NCBI RefSeq assembly: GCF_029892425.1
Contig: NZ_JARXWB010000030.1
Span: 36,185 to 100,184 of the forward strand
DNA: 64,000 nucleotides
DNA from: Bradyrhizobium sp. BR13661
GTDB lineage: Bacteria; Pseudomonadota; Alphaproteobacteria; Rhizobiales; Xanthobacteraceae
Direction of reading: 5' to 3'
Every line of letters begins with the position of its first letter. The first letter of the stretch is position 1. Position numbers and translations under genes: made by a program. The notes below the pieces were generated by a model. The model had not been told where the DNA came from and searched no databases. It saw nothing but the letters and a program-made list of their open reading frames with translations. Below, one piece after another: positions 17,272 to 25,532 of this stretch.

Positions 17272-17285
17272 GTGAACATTGTTCA
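17243..17285. promoter_or_regulatory. Twin TetR operators
   Basis: TGAACATTGTTCA occurs twice without change, at 17243-17255 and 17273-17285. Each is a perfect palindrome about a central T. The 30-bp offset is close to three helical turns, so two dimers would lie on the same DNA face. One copy overlaps the start region of the TetR gene, and both lie in front of the small + strand gene. Confidence 0.8.
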
Positions 17286-17307
17286 AATTAACTCGGAGAC
17301 CTGCAAA

Positions 17308-17574
17308 ATGCAAACCCTCGCTGTTGATATCGCCTCCACCTTCGTCGATGACGCCGCGGCCCTGATCAGCGGCTTCGGCCGGACCATCCTGCGGGCTGCG
17401 ATGGCGCCGATCGATCGGATCGCAAATGCCTGCGACATCGCCGGCGTGCTCGCTGAGCGCCGTGCGACCTTCCAGATGTGGCGTGCCAACCGCGCTCGGA
17501 CCCGGCACACGGGCCGCCGCGCCAGCGTGCTCAACCGCCTCAACCCCTTTCGCCATCTGGCTCACCTCACCTGA
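17308..17574 (+). CDS. Small hypothetical protein next to the TetR operators
   Basis: An 88-residue frame, from the ATG at 17308 with CGGAG ten bases upstream. The N-terminal half is amphipathic with acidic residues (VDIASTFVDDAAALISGFG), and the C-terminal half is strongly basic (RRATFQMWRANRARTRHTG). There is no signal peptide, no membrane helix and no family I recognise. It is the first frame divergent from the TetR gene and shares its operators, which supports it being real. Its role is unknown. Confidence 0.45.
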   Translation: MQTLAVDIASTFVDDAAALISGFGRTILRAAMAPIDRIANACDIAGVLAERRATFQMWRANRARTRHTGRRASVLNRLNPFRHLAHLT

Positions 17575-17935
17575 GGACAAGCCGATGTTGCATGCGGGTC
17601 CCTTCGAATGCGAACGCCGGCCGCAACAAAGGACTTACTATGTCCTGATATTGCCGGCCGACTCGGCGAAAGTCAGGGACGCTGTTCAGCTTTTCCTATC
17701 GGCCCCGGCGATATCCCCATCATCGCGGCATTTCCGCCCGAAGCTGCGGCCGCGACCGGATATTTGCGAACCTAACGAGACAGGCTGGAGACCAACAGGA
17801 TCGGAGGGACCGAGGGGAACAGAGCAGGCCGGTGACCACGGTCACGCTGCGATCGCTCCTCGCACACTTTTCCGGTCGTGACCTTCGACCCGCAACACAA
17901 CAACCTCAGGCTGCCTTTCCAAAACAGGACTAGTC
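17575..17935. other. Gap before the fused acyltransferase gene
   Basis: 361 bp. A 98-codon frame from the ATG at 17585 (TGAGGA upstream) is open to 17881, but its composition (Pro/Arg/Ser-rich second half) is not that of a typical protein, and I do not call it a gene. No hairpin terminator or repeat was seen. The promoter of the acyltransferase gene may lie here or at the twin operators. Confidence 0.4.
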
Positions 17936-20900
17936 ATGATCAGGGAATTGATGTCGTCACGCCGCTTTGCGCCGCTGTTCGGGGCGCAGTTCTTCTCGGC
18001 GCTCAATGACAACGTGCTCAAGAACGCACTTGTCATCATCCTGCTTTACAGCGCCGCGACCGGCCACGGTGATGCGCTGGTGACGGTGGCAGGCGCCGTC
18101 TTCATCTTCCCCTATTTCATCCTGTCCGGGCTCGGCGGCCAGCTCGCCGACAAATACGTCAAATCGGTCGTCGCACGACGCTTGAAGTTCGCCGAGATTT
18201 TTGCCGCTGGCTTCGCCGCGGCCGGCTTCTTCATGCATTCGGTGCCGCTGCTGTTCATCGCGCTCGGGCTGTTCGGCGTCATCGCCGCCCTGTTCGGCCC
18301 GGTGAAATACGCCATGCTGCCGGACCAGCTCGAAATCGGTGAACTCGCCACCGGCAACGCGCTGGTCGAAGGCGCGACCTTCATGGCCATCCTGCTCGGC
18401 ACCGTCGCCGGCGGCCAGTTCGTGGCCGGCTCCACTCACATGGGCTGGGTCGCATCGGCCGTGGTCGTATTGGCTCTGTTGTCCTGGGCCTTCGCCTCGC
18501 GCATTCCGCAAACGACGCCCTCCGCGCCCGATCTGCCTGTCGATGCCAATCCCTGGACCTCGACAGTCAGCCTGCTCAAGACACTGCATGCCGACCACCG
18601 GCTGTGGGACGGCACCGTGATCGTCTCCTGGTTCTGGCTGGTCGGCGCGATCGTGCTGTCGCTGTTGCCGGCGCTGGTCAAGGACGTCGTCGGTGGAAGC
18701 GAAGGCGTGGTGACGCTGTGCCTTGCGATCTTCGCGATCGGCATCGCCATCGGCTCGCTGTTTGCGGCCAGCCTCAGCCATGTTCGCCCGAACCTCGCGC
18801 TGGTGCCGATCGGCGCCATCATGATGGGCTTTGCCGGCATCGACCTCGCCTGGGCCATCGGTGTCACGGTGAAGGGCAATGACATCGCCGCGGTCGATTT
18901 CGCAACCTCGTTCGCAGGTTTGCGCATGCTGATCGACTTCGTCGCCTTCGCGTTCGGTGGCGGCCTGTTCGTCGTGCCGTCCTTCGCGGCGGTGCAGGCC
19001 TGGTCGGCCCCGAACGAGCGCGCCCGCATCATCGCCGCCGGCAACGTGTTGCAGGCCGCTTTCATGGTGGTTGGCTCGCTGTTCGTTGCGCTGCTTCAGG
19101 CGGCCGGATTGCATGTCGGCTGGATCTTCTTTGGCCTCGGCGTCGCCAGCTTCGGCGCGGTGTGGTTCGTGCTGACCAAGTGGGGCAAGGAAGGCGTGCG
19201 CGATTTCGGCGCCCTCTTGTTCCGCGCGCTGTTCCGCACCGAAGTCCGCGGGCTCGAGAACCTGCCGCCTCCGGGCACGCGCATGCTGATCGCGCCCAAT
19301 CACGTCAGCCTGATCGACGGCCCGCTGCTGCACGCCGTGCTGCCGATCGACGCGAGCTTTGCCGTGGATACCGGCATCTCGAAGGCGTGGTGGGCCAAGC
19401 CGTTCCTGCGTGTGGTCAAGCACTACACGATGGACCCGACCAAGCCGCTCGCCGCGCGCGACCTGATCAAGCTCGTTGCCGCCGGTGAACCCGTCGTGAT
19501 CTTCCCGGAAGGCCGCATCACCGTCTCCGGATCGCTGATGAAGGTCTATGATGGCACCGCGATGATCGCGGACAAGGCCGACGCGGTGGTCGTTCCGGTT
19601 CGCATCGAGGGCGCGCAGCGTTCGCATCTCAGCTACCTCACCTCCAGCCAGATCAAGCGCTCGTGGTTCCCGCGGGTGACGGTGACGATCCTGCCGCCGG
19701 TCAAGCTGCCGATCGATGACACGCTGAAGGGCAAGGCGCGCCGCAATGCCGCGGGCGCCGCGCTCCAGGACGTCATGATCGACGCAATGGTCAAGAACGC
19801 GATGCTCGATCACACGCTGTTCGAAGCACTCGGCCACGCCTATCGCGACCGCGACACCGGCAAGGTGATCATCGAGGACGCGCTCGGCACCAAGCTGACC
19901 TATCGCAAGCTGATCCTCGGCGCGCAGGTTCTGAGCCGCAAGTTAGAAGCCGGCACGATGGCCGGCGAGAATGTCGGCGTGCTGCTGCCGAACTCCGCAG
20001 GCGTCGCCGTGGTCTTCATGGCGCTGCAGAGCATCGGACGGGTCCCGGCGATGCTCAACTTCTCCGCCGGCCCGGTCAACGTGACAGCCGCCATGACGGC
20101 CGCGCAGGTCAAGACCGTACTGACCTCAAGAGCCTTCATCGAGAAGGGCAAGCTCGACAAGCTGATGGCCGCGATCTCGGCGGAAGCGCGTGTCGTCTAT
20201 CTCGAGGACATCAGAGCCTCGATTGCGACAGCCGACAAGATCAAGGGCATGCTCGACGGCACCGCGCCGCGCGTTGTCCGCCAGGCCAACGATCCCGCCG
20301 TCGTGCTGTTCACATCTGGCTCGGAAGGCACACCCAAGGGCGTCGTGCTGTCCCACCGCAACATCCTCGCCAACGCGGCGCAGGCGCTGGCGCGGGTCGA
20401 CGCCAACGCGAACGACAAGGTGTTCAACGTGCTGCCGGTGTTCCACTCGTTCGGGCTGACAGGCGGAATGATGATGCCTGTTCTGGCGGGCATTCCGATC
20501 TACATGTATCCCTCGCCGCTGCACTACCGCATCGTGCCCGAGCTGATCTACCAGACCGGCGCCACGATCCTGTTCGGCACCGACACGTTCCTGTCCGGCT
20601 ATGCACGTTCGGCGCACGCCTACGACTTCCGCACCCTGCGCCTGGTGATTGCCGGCGCCGAGGCCGTCAAGGACCGCACACGCCAGGTGTTCATGGAGCG
20701 CTACGGCATCCGCATTCTCGAAGGCTATGGCGTCACCGAGACGGCGCCGGTGCTGGCGATGAACACGCCGATGGCCAACCGCCCCGGCACCGTCGGCCGC
20801 CTGTCGCCGCTGATGGAAAGCAAGCTCGATCCGGTCCCCGGCATCGAGGAAGGTGGACGCCTCTCGGTGCGCGGACCGAACGTGATGCTCGGTTACCTCA

Positions 20901-21340
20901 GGGCCGAAAATCCCGGCGTGCTCGAAGTGCTCCCCGAGGGCTGGCACGACACCGGCGACATCGTCGCGATCGACGCCGCCGGCTTCATCACCATCAAGGG
21001 CCGCGCCAAGCGCTTTGCCAAGATTGCGGGCGAAATGGTCTCGCTGTCGGCGGTCGAAAGCATCGCGACCACGCTGTGGCCGCAGGCCGCGTCGATCGCC
21101 GTGTCGATCCCCGACCAGCGCAAGGGCGAGCGCATCGTGCTGCTGACGACGCAAAAGAACGCCGAACGCAGCGCGATGCAGGCCCAGGCCAAGTCGATCG
21201 GCGCCTCCGAGCTGACCGTGCCGGCGGCGATCATGGTGGTCGACAAGGTGCCGCTGCTCGGCACCGGCAAGACCGACTATGTCACGGCGACGACGATGGC
21301 CCGCGAGCAGGCCGCCCCGGCGGAGCGCGAAGTTGCGTAA
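17936..21340 (+). CDS. aas: Fused lysophospholipid transporter / acyltransferase / acyl-ACP synthetase (Aas-type)
   Basis: One 1134-residue chain with three parts. Residues 1-400 are an MFS transporter of the LplT type (starts RRFAPLFGAQFFSALNDNVLKNAL). Residues ~430-640 are a PlsC/LPLAT acyltransferase with the catalytic HX4D in NHVSLID (His456, Asp461) and FPEGRITVSG. Residues ~660-1125 are an AMP-forming acyl synthetase with the P-loop FTSGSEGTPKG (~792-802). In E. coli LplT and Aas are separate; together they re-import lyso-phosphatidylethanolamine and reacylate it. The fusion puts flippase and repair enzyme in one inner-membrane protein. A lipase-like gene follows 10 bp downstream, consistent with a lipid-remodelling operon. 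The TetR gene upstream is the probable regulator. Confidence 0.92.
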   Translation: MIRELMSSRRFAPLFGAQFFSALNDNVLKNALVIILLYSAATGHGDALVTVAGAVFIFPYFILSGLGGQLADKYVKSVVARRLKFAEIFAAGFAAAGFFMHSVPLLFIALGLFGVIAALFGPVKYAMLPDQLEIGELATGNALVEGATFMAILLGTVAGGQFVAGSTHMGWVASAVVVLALLSWAFASRIPQTTPSAPDLPVDANPWTSTVSLLKTLHADHRLWDGTVIVSWFWLVGAIVLSLLPALVKDVVGGSEGVVTLCLAIFAIGIAIGSLFAASLSHVRPNLALVPIGAIMMGFAGIDLAWAIGVTVKGNDIAAVDFATSFAGLRMLIDFVAFAFGGGLFVVPSFAAVQAWSAPNERARIIAAGNVLQAAFMVVGSLFVALLQAAGLHVGWIFFGLGVASFGAVWFVLTKWGKEGVRDFGALLFRALFRTEVRGLENLPPPGTRMLIAPNHVSLIDGPLLHAVLPIDASFAVDTGISKAWWAKPFLRVVKHYTMDPTKPLAARDLIKLVAAGEPVVIFPEGRITVSGSLMKVYDGTAMIADKADAVVVPVRIEGAQRSHLSYLTSSQIKRSWFPRVTVTILPPVKLPIDDTLKGKARRNAAGAALQDVMIDAMVKNAMLDHTLFEALGHAYRDRDTGKVIIEDALGTKLTYRKLILGAQVLSRKLEAGTMAGENVGVLLPNSAGVAVVFMALQSIGRVPAMLNFSAGPVNVTAAMTAAQVKTVLTSRAFIEKGKLDKLMAAISAEARVVYLEDIRASIATADKIKGMLDGTAPRVVRQANDPAVVLFTSGSEGTPKGVVLSHRNILANAAQALARVDANANDKVFNVLPVFHSFGLTGGMMMPVLAGIPIYMYPSPLHYRIVPELIYQTGATILFGTDTFLSGYARSAHAYDFRTLRLVIAGAEAVKDRTRQVFMERYGIRILEGYGVTETAPVLAMNTPMANRPGTVGRLSPLMESKLDPVPGIEEGGRLSVRGPNVMLGYLRAENPGVLEVLPEGWHDTGDIVAIDAAGFITIKGRAKRFAKIAGEMVSLSAVESIATTLWPQAASIAVSIPDQRKGERIVLLTTQKNAERSAMQAQAKSIGASELTVPAAIMVVDKVPLLGTGKTDYVTATTMAREQAAPAEREVA

Positions 21341-21350
21341 GGTCCAACCC

Positions 21351-22058
21351 ATGGCCGTCGCACCGGCGGATACAAGGTGTGACGGCGTGGTGCTGCTTCA
21401 CGGCATCGGCGTCGGTTCGTGGACCCTGAAGAAGCTGGAGCGAACTTTGCAGCGCCGCAGTTTTGCGACGCTCAATCTCAACTACGCGAGCCGCAAGAAG
21501 CCGCTCGAAGCGCTCGCTGAGGACATCCACGCCCCGATCGCTGCATTCGCGGCGCAATGCGACGGGGCGATCCACTTCGTCGCTCATTCCATGGGCGGGC
21601 TGGTGACGCGTGTCTATCTTTCAAGGCACCGGCCGGCACGGCTCGGCCGTGTTGTGATGTTGGGGACGCCCAACGGCGGCAGCGAGATCGCTGATCTGTT
21701 GAAGGGCTTCGCCGTCTACCGCGCCGTTTTCGGTCCGGCCGGCTTGCAGCTCACCACCGAGCAAGCCCCCGTGCTCACCGCCCTGCCGTCGCCTGACTAC
21801 GCCATCGGCATCATTGCGGGCTGCCGCACCATCGCGCCGATCGCCTCGACTTTTGTCTTGCCCCGTCCCAACGACGGCAAGGTTTCAGTCGCAAGTGCGA
21901 AGTTGTCTGGCATGGCCGACCACATTGTCGTCAAGGCAGCGCACGCGGGGTTACCGCGACACCCCATCGCAATCGAGCAAACCATCGCATTCCTGCACGA
22001 TGGCCGTTTCAGCTCCGACGAGGCGGCTCACGCCGATGTGCGCCGCTCCTGCGCGTAA
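21351..22058 (+). CDS. Lipase-like alpha/beta hydrolase
   Basis: A 235-residue alpha/beta hydrolase of the LipA/PGAP1-like kind: oxyanion motif LLHGIGVGSW, nucleophile elbow AHSMGG (Ser80), and TPNGGSE, the usual Thr-Pro-Asn block of esterases and lipases. The catalytic His is probably in the C-terminal region near HAGLPRHP. The ATG at 21351 is 10 bp after the Aas-type gene, so the two are translated from one message and the hydrolase may release or trim lipids. There is no signal peptide. The 3' end overlaps the convergent tcuB by 31 bp. Confidence 0.8.
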   Translation: MAVAPADTRCDGVVLLHGIGVGSWTLKKLERTLQRRSFATLNLNYASRKKPLEALAEDIHAPIAAFAAQCDGAIHFVAHSMGGLVTRVYLSRHRPARLGRVVMLGTPNGGSEIADLLKGFAVYRAVFGPAGLQLTTEQAPVLTALPSPDYAIGIIAGCRTIAPIASTFVLPRPNDGKVSVASAKLSGMADHIVVKAAHAGLPRHPIAIEQTIAFLHDGRFSSDEAAHADVRRSCA

Positions 22059-23128
22059 CGCACCAGCGCCACGAAACGATAGATGCCATGCACGAACTTG
22101 CCATAGGGCATGGTGATGAACAGCGCAAACACCGCGCCAAGATGCAACGCCAGCAGCGGCCCCATGGCGGCGGTTTCGCGCAGGATCAGAACCAGCATGC
22201 CGGTCACTCCGGTCAGGAACAGCATGGCGATGAAGCCGACATCCATGCCGTAGCTGTTCTGGTCGAGCAGCTCAGGCGCGCGGCGCGATTTGGCGGCGAA
22301 CAACCCGATGGGGCCGACGACGAGGCCGATGCCGCCGAGCGTGCCGAGCACGACAGGCAGATCCCACCACGGATATGGCGCCTCGCGGCCGAGCAGATAG
22401 TGATAGAGCGTTGCGACCGACGTCGCGGCAAAGCACAGCAGGAAGCCGTAGAACGTCAGATGGTGAAAAAGCCTGCGCCGGTCGGCCGGCTTGTCGTCCT
22501 CGTTGTAGCAGCCGACGCCGCCGCCATGGAGATAGCGGAGCTCGCCGGCATCGCGGATCGCCTGAAAAATCGAGCCGCCATCGGCCCGGCCGCCGATCGG
22601 TGTGCCGATGTCGCGCCAGAACGCGCGCACGCTCATGACCAGCGCAAGGATCGCATAGAGAAACGCGGCGCTGAACAGTGCGGCCATCGCATTATGCGGC
22701 ATCAGTCTGTAGAAGGCGCCGGGGCCGGAGTGCACGCCGAACAGCACGCTGCGGTCGTTCAGCGCCACGAAACCGAGGATGAAGCCTGCCATGCTCAGTG
22801 CGGCAATAATGCTGATGACAAGGCCGTTGCGCGTGAAGGCGCCGGACAGCGCCTGCGGCCAGGCATAGGCGGCATAGGATTCCGCACGCGCGACCGCGAG
22901 CGTTTGGGGAACGTTGACGTTGAACTCGTGCGGCGGCGAGAACTGGCAATCGACGTAGCAGGCGCCGCAGGAATGGCAGAGATTGGCGAGATAGTTGAGA
23001 TCGCCGTCGGAGAAGGCGCGGCGCATCTCCATGGCCGGAAATACCGCGCAAAGACCCTCGCAGTAGCGGCAGGAATTGCAGACCGTCATCAGACGGTCGG
23101 CTTCGTCAAGAATTCTAGTTCCGTGCAT
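22028..23128 (-). CDS. tcuB: Tricarballylate-utilisation 4Fe-4S/cytochrome b protein
   Basis: The N-terminal ~90 residues carry two ferredoxin-like Cys clusters (CNSCRYCEGLCAVFP and CHSCGACYVDC). About five to six membrane helices with His residues for haem follow (KFVHGIYRFVALVRYAQER at the end). TcuB/CitB reoxidises the flavin of TcuA and passes electrons to the quinone pool. 366 residues is a normal length. Its start overlaps the end of tcuA by 14 bp, so the pair is translationally coupled. The TcuC transporter found in Salmonella is not next to it. Confidence 0.92.
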   Translation of the reverse strand: MHGTRILDEADRLMTVCNSCRYCEGLCAVFPAMEMRRAFSDGDLNYLANLCHSCGACYVDCQFSPPHEFNVNVPQTLAVARAESYAAYAWPQALSGAFTRNGLVISIIAALSMAGFILGFVALNDRSVLFGVHSGPGAFYRLMPHNAMAALFSAAFLYAILALVMSVRAFWRDIGTPIGGRADGGSIFQAIRDAGELRYLHGGGVGCYNEDDKPADRRRLFHHLTFYGFLLCFAATSVATLYHYLLGREAPYPWWDLPVVLGTLGGIGLVVGPIGLFAAKSRRAPELLDQNSYGMDVGFIAMLFLTGVTGMLVLILRETAAMGPLLALHLGAVFALFITMPYGKFVHGIYRFVALVRYAQERRTSA

Positions 23129-24506
23129 GTTTCGCCGCTTCCCGTCCTGCGATCCGCCCGAACACGCTGCCGATGGTCATGCCCATGCCGGCGGCGTAGC
23201 CCTTGCCGAGCACATTGCCGGCCATGATCTCGCCGGCCGCAAACATGTTGGCCGACGGTTTTCCGTCAGCCATCAGCATTCGCGCCTCCTTGTTCACGCG
23301 CGTGCCGAGATAGGTGAAGGTGATGCCGGGCCGCACCGGGTAAGCAAGATAAGGCGGCGTCTCGATCTTGCGCGCCCAGTGTGTCTTGGGCGGCGTGATG
23401 CCTTCGGTCACGCAATCGTCGAGGATGGTGTGGTCGAACGTGCCAGGCCGCACCGCCGCGTTGAACTCGGTGATGGTCTTTTCCAGCGCGGCCGGCTCGA
23501 GCTCCAGCTTCCCGGCAAGCTCGGCGATGGTTTGACCGGCGATCGGCGGGAACAGCGTCGGCATGAAGCTGGTGACGACGGTGGAGTCAAAAATGATGTA
23601 GGCGATCTGGTCGGGCTGCGCGGCAACCAGACGGCCCCAGATTGCGTAGCGCTTCGGCCAGATGTCTTCGCCCTCATCGTAGAAGCGCTGTGCGTGCTTG
23701 TTGACGACGATGCCGAACACCACCGAGTCATGCCGCGTGATGATGCCGCCGTCGAATTTCGGCGCACGAGCATCGATCGCGACCGCATGGCACTGGGTGG
23801 GATCGCCAACCTCCTGCACGCCCTTGTCGAGCAGCATTTTCAGGATCGAGCCGCGGTTATAGGGCGTGCCGCGGATCAGGAAATTGTCGGCGGCCTCGCC
23901 CCAATATTGCTTCAGCCATTCGATGTTGGCCTCGAACCCGCCGGCCGCTGCGACCAGCGAGGTCGCCCGGATCTCGGTCTCGCCGTCAATCGGCCGCTTG
24001 AGGCGGGCGGCGAGGAACATGCCGTCCTCGATGACGAGATCGGTGACCTCGGCGTCGTATTCGACGTCGACGCCAAGCTGTTCGGCGGTGAGATAGAGCG
24101 CGTTGAGCATCGCGCGGCCACCGCCGAGGAAGAAGGAGTTGGTGCGGCCGAGGCTCAGCGTGCCGCCGAGCGAAGGTTGCCAGCGCACGCCCTGCTCCAC
24201 GATCCAGTTGAGGATATCCTTGGACTCGCGGATCATGTGGCGGGCGAGCACCTCGTCGGTCTGCCCGCCGGTGACGCGCAACAGGTCCTCCCAAAACTCG
24301 TCCTCGGTGTAGGGACCGGTGAGGATCTCGGTCGCCGCGTCATGGGCGCAGCGCATGTTGCGGGTGTGGCGGGTGTTGCCGCCGCGATAGAATTTTGGCG
24401 CGCCTTCGAGCACCAGCACGGAGGCGCCGCCGCGACGGGCGCTGATCGCCGCGCACAGCGCCGCGTTGCCGCCTCCGATCACCAGCACATCATATTTGTT
24501 GCCCAT
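23115..24506 (-). CDS. tcuA: FAD-dependent tricarballylate dehydrogenase
   Basis: A flavoprotein of the fumarate-reductase/succinate-dehydrogenase fold that oxidises tricarballylate to cis-aconitate. The dinucleotide motif VLVIGGGNAALCAAISARRGG is at the N-terminus, and the C-terminal FAD motif reads GVFAAGEIMAGNVLGKGYAAGMG-like, split here as NMFAAGEIMAGNVLGKG. The Met at 24506 (MGNKYDVLVIGG) is preferred over the longer frame to 24539. A GntR-family gene is divergent across 156 bp that holds a GntR-type operator. The CobZ-like flavoprotein fold is related, but the tcuB pairing supports this call. Confidence 0.92.
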   Translation of the reverse strand: MGNKYDVLVIGGGNAALCAAISARRGGASVLVLEGAPKFYRGGNTRHTRNMRCAHDAATEILTGPYTEDEFWEDLLRVTGGQTDEVLARHMIRESKDILNWIVEQGVRWQPSLGGTLSLGRTNSFFLGGGRAMLNALYLTAEQLGVDVEYDAEVTDLVIEDGMFLAARLKRPIDGETEIRATSLVAAAGGFEANIEWLKQYWGEAADNFLIRGTPYNRGSILKMLLDKGVQEVGDPTQCHAVAIDARAPKFDGGIITRHDSVVFGIVVNKHAQRFYDEGEDIWPKRYAIWGRLVAAQPDQIAYIIFDSTVVTSFMPTLFPPIAGQTIAELAGKLELEPAALEKTITEFNAAVRPGTFDHTILDDCVTEGITPPKTHWARKIETPPYLAYPVRPGITFTYLGTRVNKEARMLMADGKPSANMFAAGEIMAGNVLGKGYAAGMGMTIGSVFGRIAGREAAKHARN

Positions 24507-24585
24507 GCCGTCTGCCCGATGCGACGAAGTTGGAAACATTCTGCCCGCCGGCGGTCTCGGTCAAGCCGAGAGGCCATTGCGTACT

Positions 24586-24597
24586 TTTGTATACAAA
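24586..24597. promoter_or_regulatory. GntR/FCD-type operator between tcuA and the GntR gene
   Basis: TTTGTATACAAA is a perfect 12-bp palindrome of the kind bound by FCD-class GntR proteins. A further half-site (GATATACAG) follows directly. It lies 79 bp from the tcuA start and 65 bp from the regulator start, so one site could control both directions. Confidence 0.65.
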
Positions 24598-24662
24598 GAT
24601 ATACAGAAGCGGCGCAAGCGGCATCTGTGCATGGGCCGGATGCGTTACGAGCTTGAGGATTC

Positions 24663-25346
24663 ATGGCCAAGCGCCCGGCTAAAGCAGGCGGATCGATCGC
24701 GCGCGGCGGTGGCCTCGCGCTCGGCGAAGCCGTGTTCCGCTCGCTCTGCGAGGCGCTCCAGGCCGGCAACTACCGCGCCGGCGACCGCCTGCGCGAGGAG
24801 GAAGTCGCGCAGCGGCTCAAGGTCAGCCGCACGCCGGTGCGTGAGGCCCTCGGCCGCCTCGCGGCGCGCGGCTTCGTCGAGCCCGCCGGCGGCCGCGGGC
24901 TGATCGTGCGCAACCTCGACATCTCCGAAGTGCTCGAGCTCTACGCCATGCGCGAGATCATGGAAGGCGCCGCCGCGCGCCTCGCCGCCGAGCACGCATC
25001 GGCACCGGAGATCGACGCGCTCAGGGATATCGAACAGGCCTTTGTCGAAGCGCCCGCGACCGACGCCGCCGAGATGGCAAGACTCAACCGTGCCTTCCAC
25101 GAAGCGATCTGCCGCGCCGCGCGCAACCGCTATCTCGACAATGCCTCGCGCGAGCTGCAGGACTGGATCGCCCTGCTCGGCCCGACCACCTTCACCGTGA
25201 CGGGTCGACCCTCGACCAGCCACCGCGAGCATCAGGCCATAATCGAGGCCATCGCCGCCCGCGACGGCGACAAGGCCGAGCAGCTTGCGCGCGCCCACAT
25301 CCGCGAGGCGCTGCGCTGCCGGCTCAAGCTGCTGCAGAAGCAGTAG
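24663..25346 (+). CDS. GntR-family (FCD) regulator of tcuAB
   Basis: A 227-residue protein. The winged HTH begins ALGEAVFRSLCEALQAGNYRAGDRLREEEVA and continues LKVSRTPVREALGRLAARG. The FCD effector domain (about 95-225) has ELYAMREIMEGAAARLAAEHA and the metal-binding His residues in NRAFHEAICRAA and SHREHQAII. Divergent placement against tcuA and the palindrome in between make it the likely tricarballylate- or citrate-responsive repressor. The operon assignment rests on context. Confidence 0.88.
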   Translation: MAKRPAKAGGSIARGGGLALGEAVFRSLCEALQAGNYRAGDRLREEEVAQRLKVSRTPVREALGRLAARGFVEPAGGRGLIVRNLDISEVLELYAMREIMEGAAARLAAEHASAPEIDALRDIEQAFVEAPATDAAEMARLNRAFHEAICRAARNRYLDNASRELQDWIALLGPTTFTVTGRPSTSHREHQAIIEAIAARDGDKAEQLARAHIREALRCRLKLLQKQ

Positions 25347-25532
25347 GGCCTGTACTCATGAACGTCAGCTTCCGCGGGTTACGCGGAAGTCGCTCCGTTT
25401 GGCCTGCATCGACTGCTTATGGACCCATAGGCGACGTCAGGCTGTCAGTGGCTGCCTCCAGCCAGGCCAATTCGCCTCTTCCGGAACGATGGCCTAGCCC
25501 GATAAGATGCCGTCGAGGACCGGGGGGCAGAT

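Noticed and set aside
17585..17881. 98-codon frame with a ribosome-site-like TGAGGA
   Set aside because: Pro/Arg/Ser-rich second half without protein character; mentioned only as part of the gap.
17957..19837. 626-codon open frame on the - strand
   Set aside because: Antisense to the fused Aas-type gene; low-complexity Arg/Asp/Gln-rich translation with no domain.
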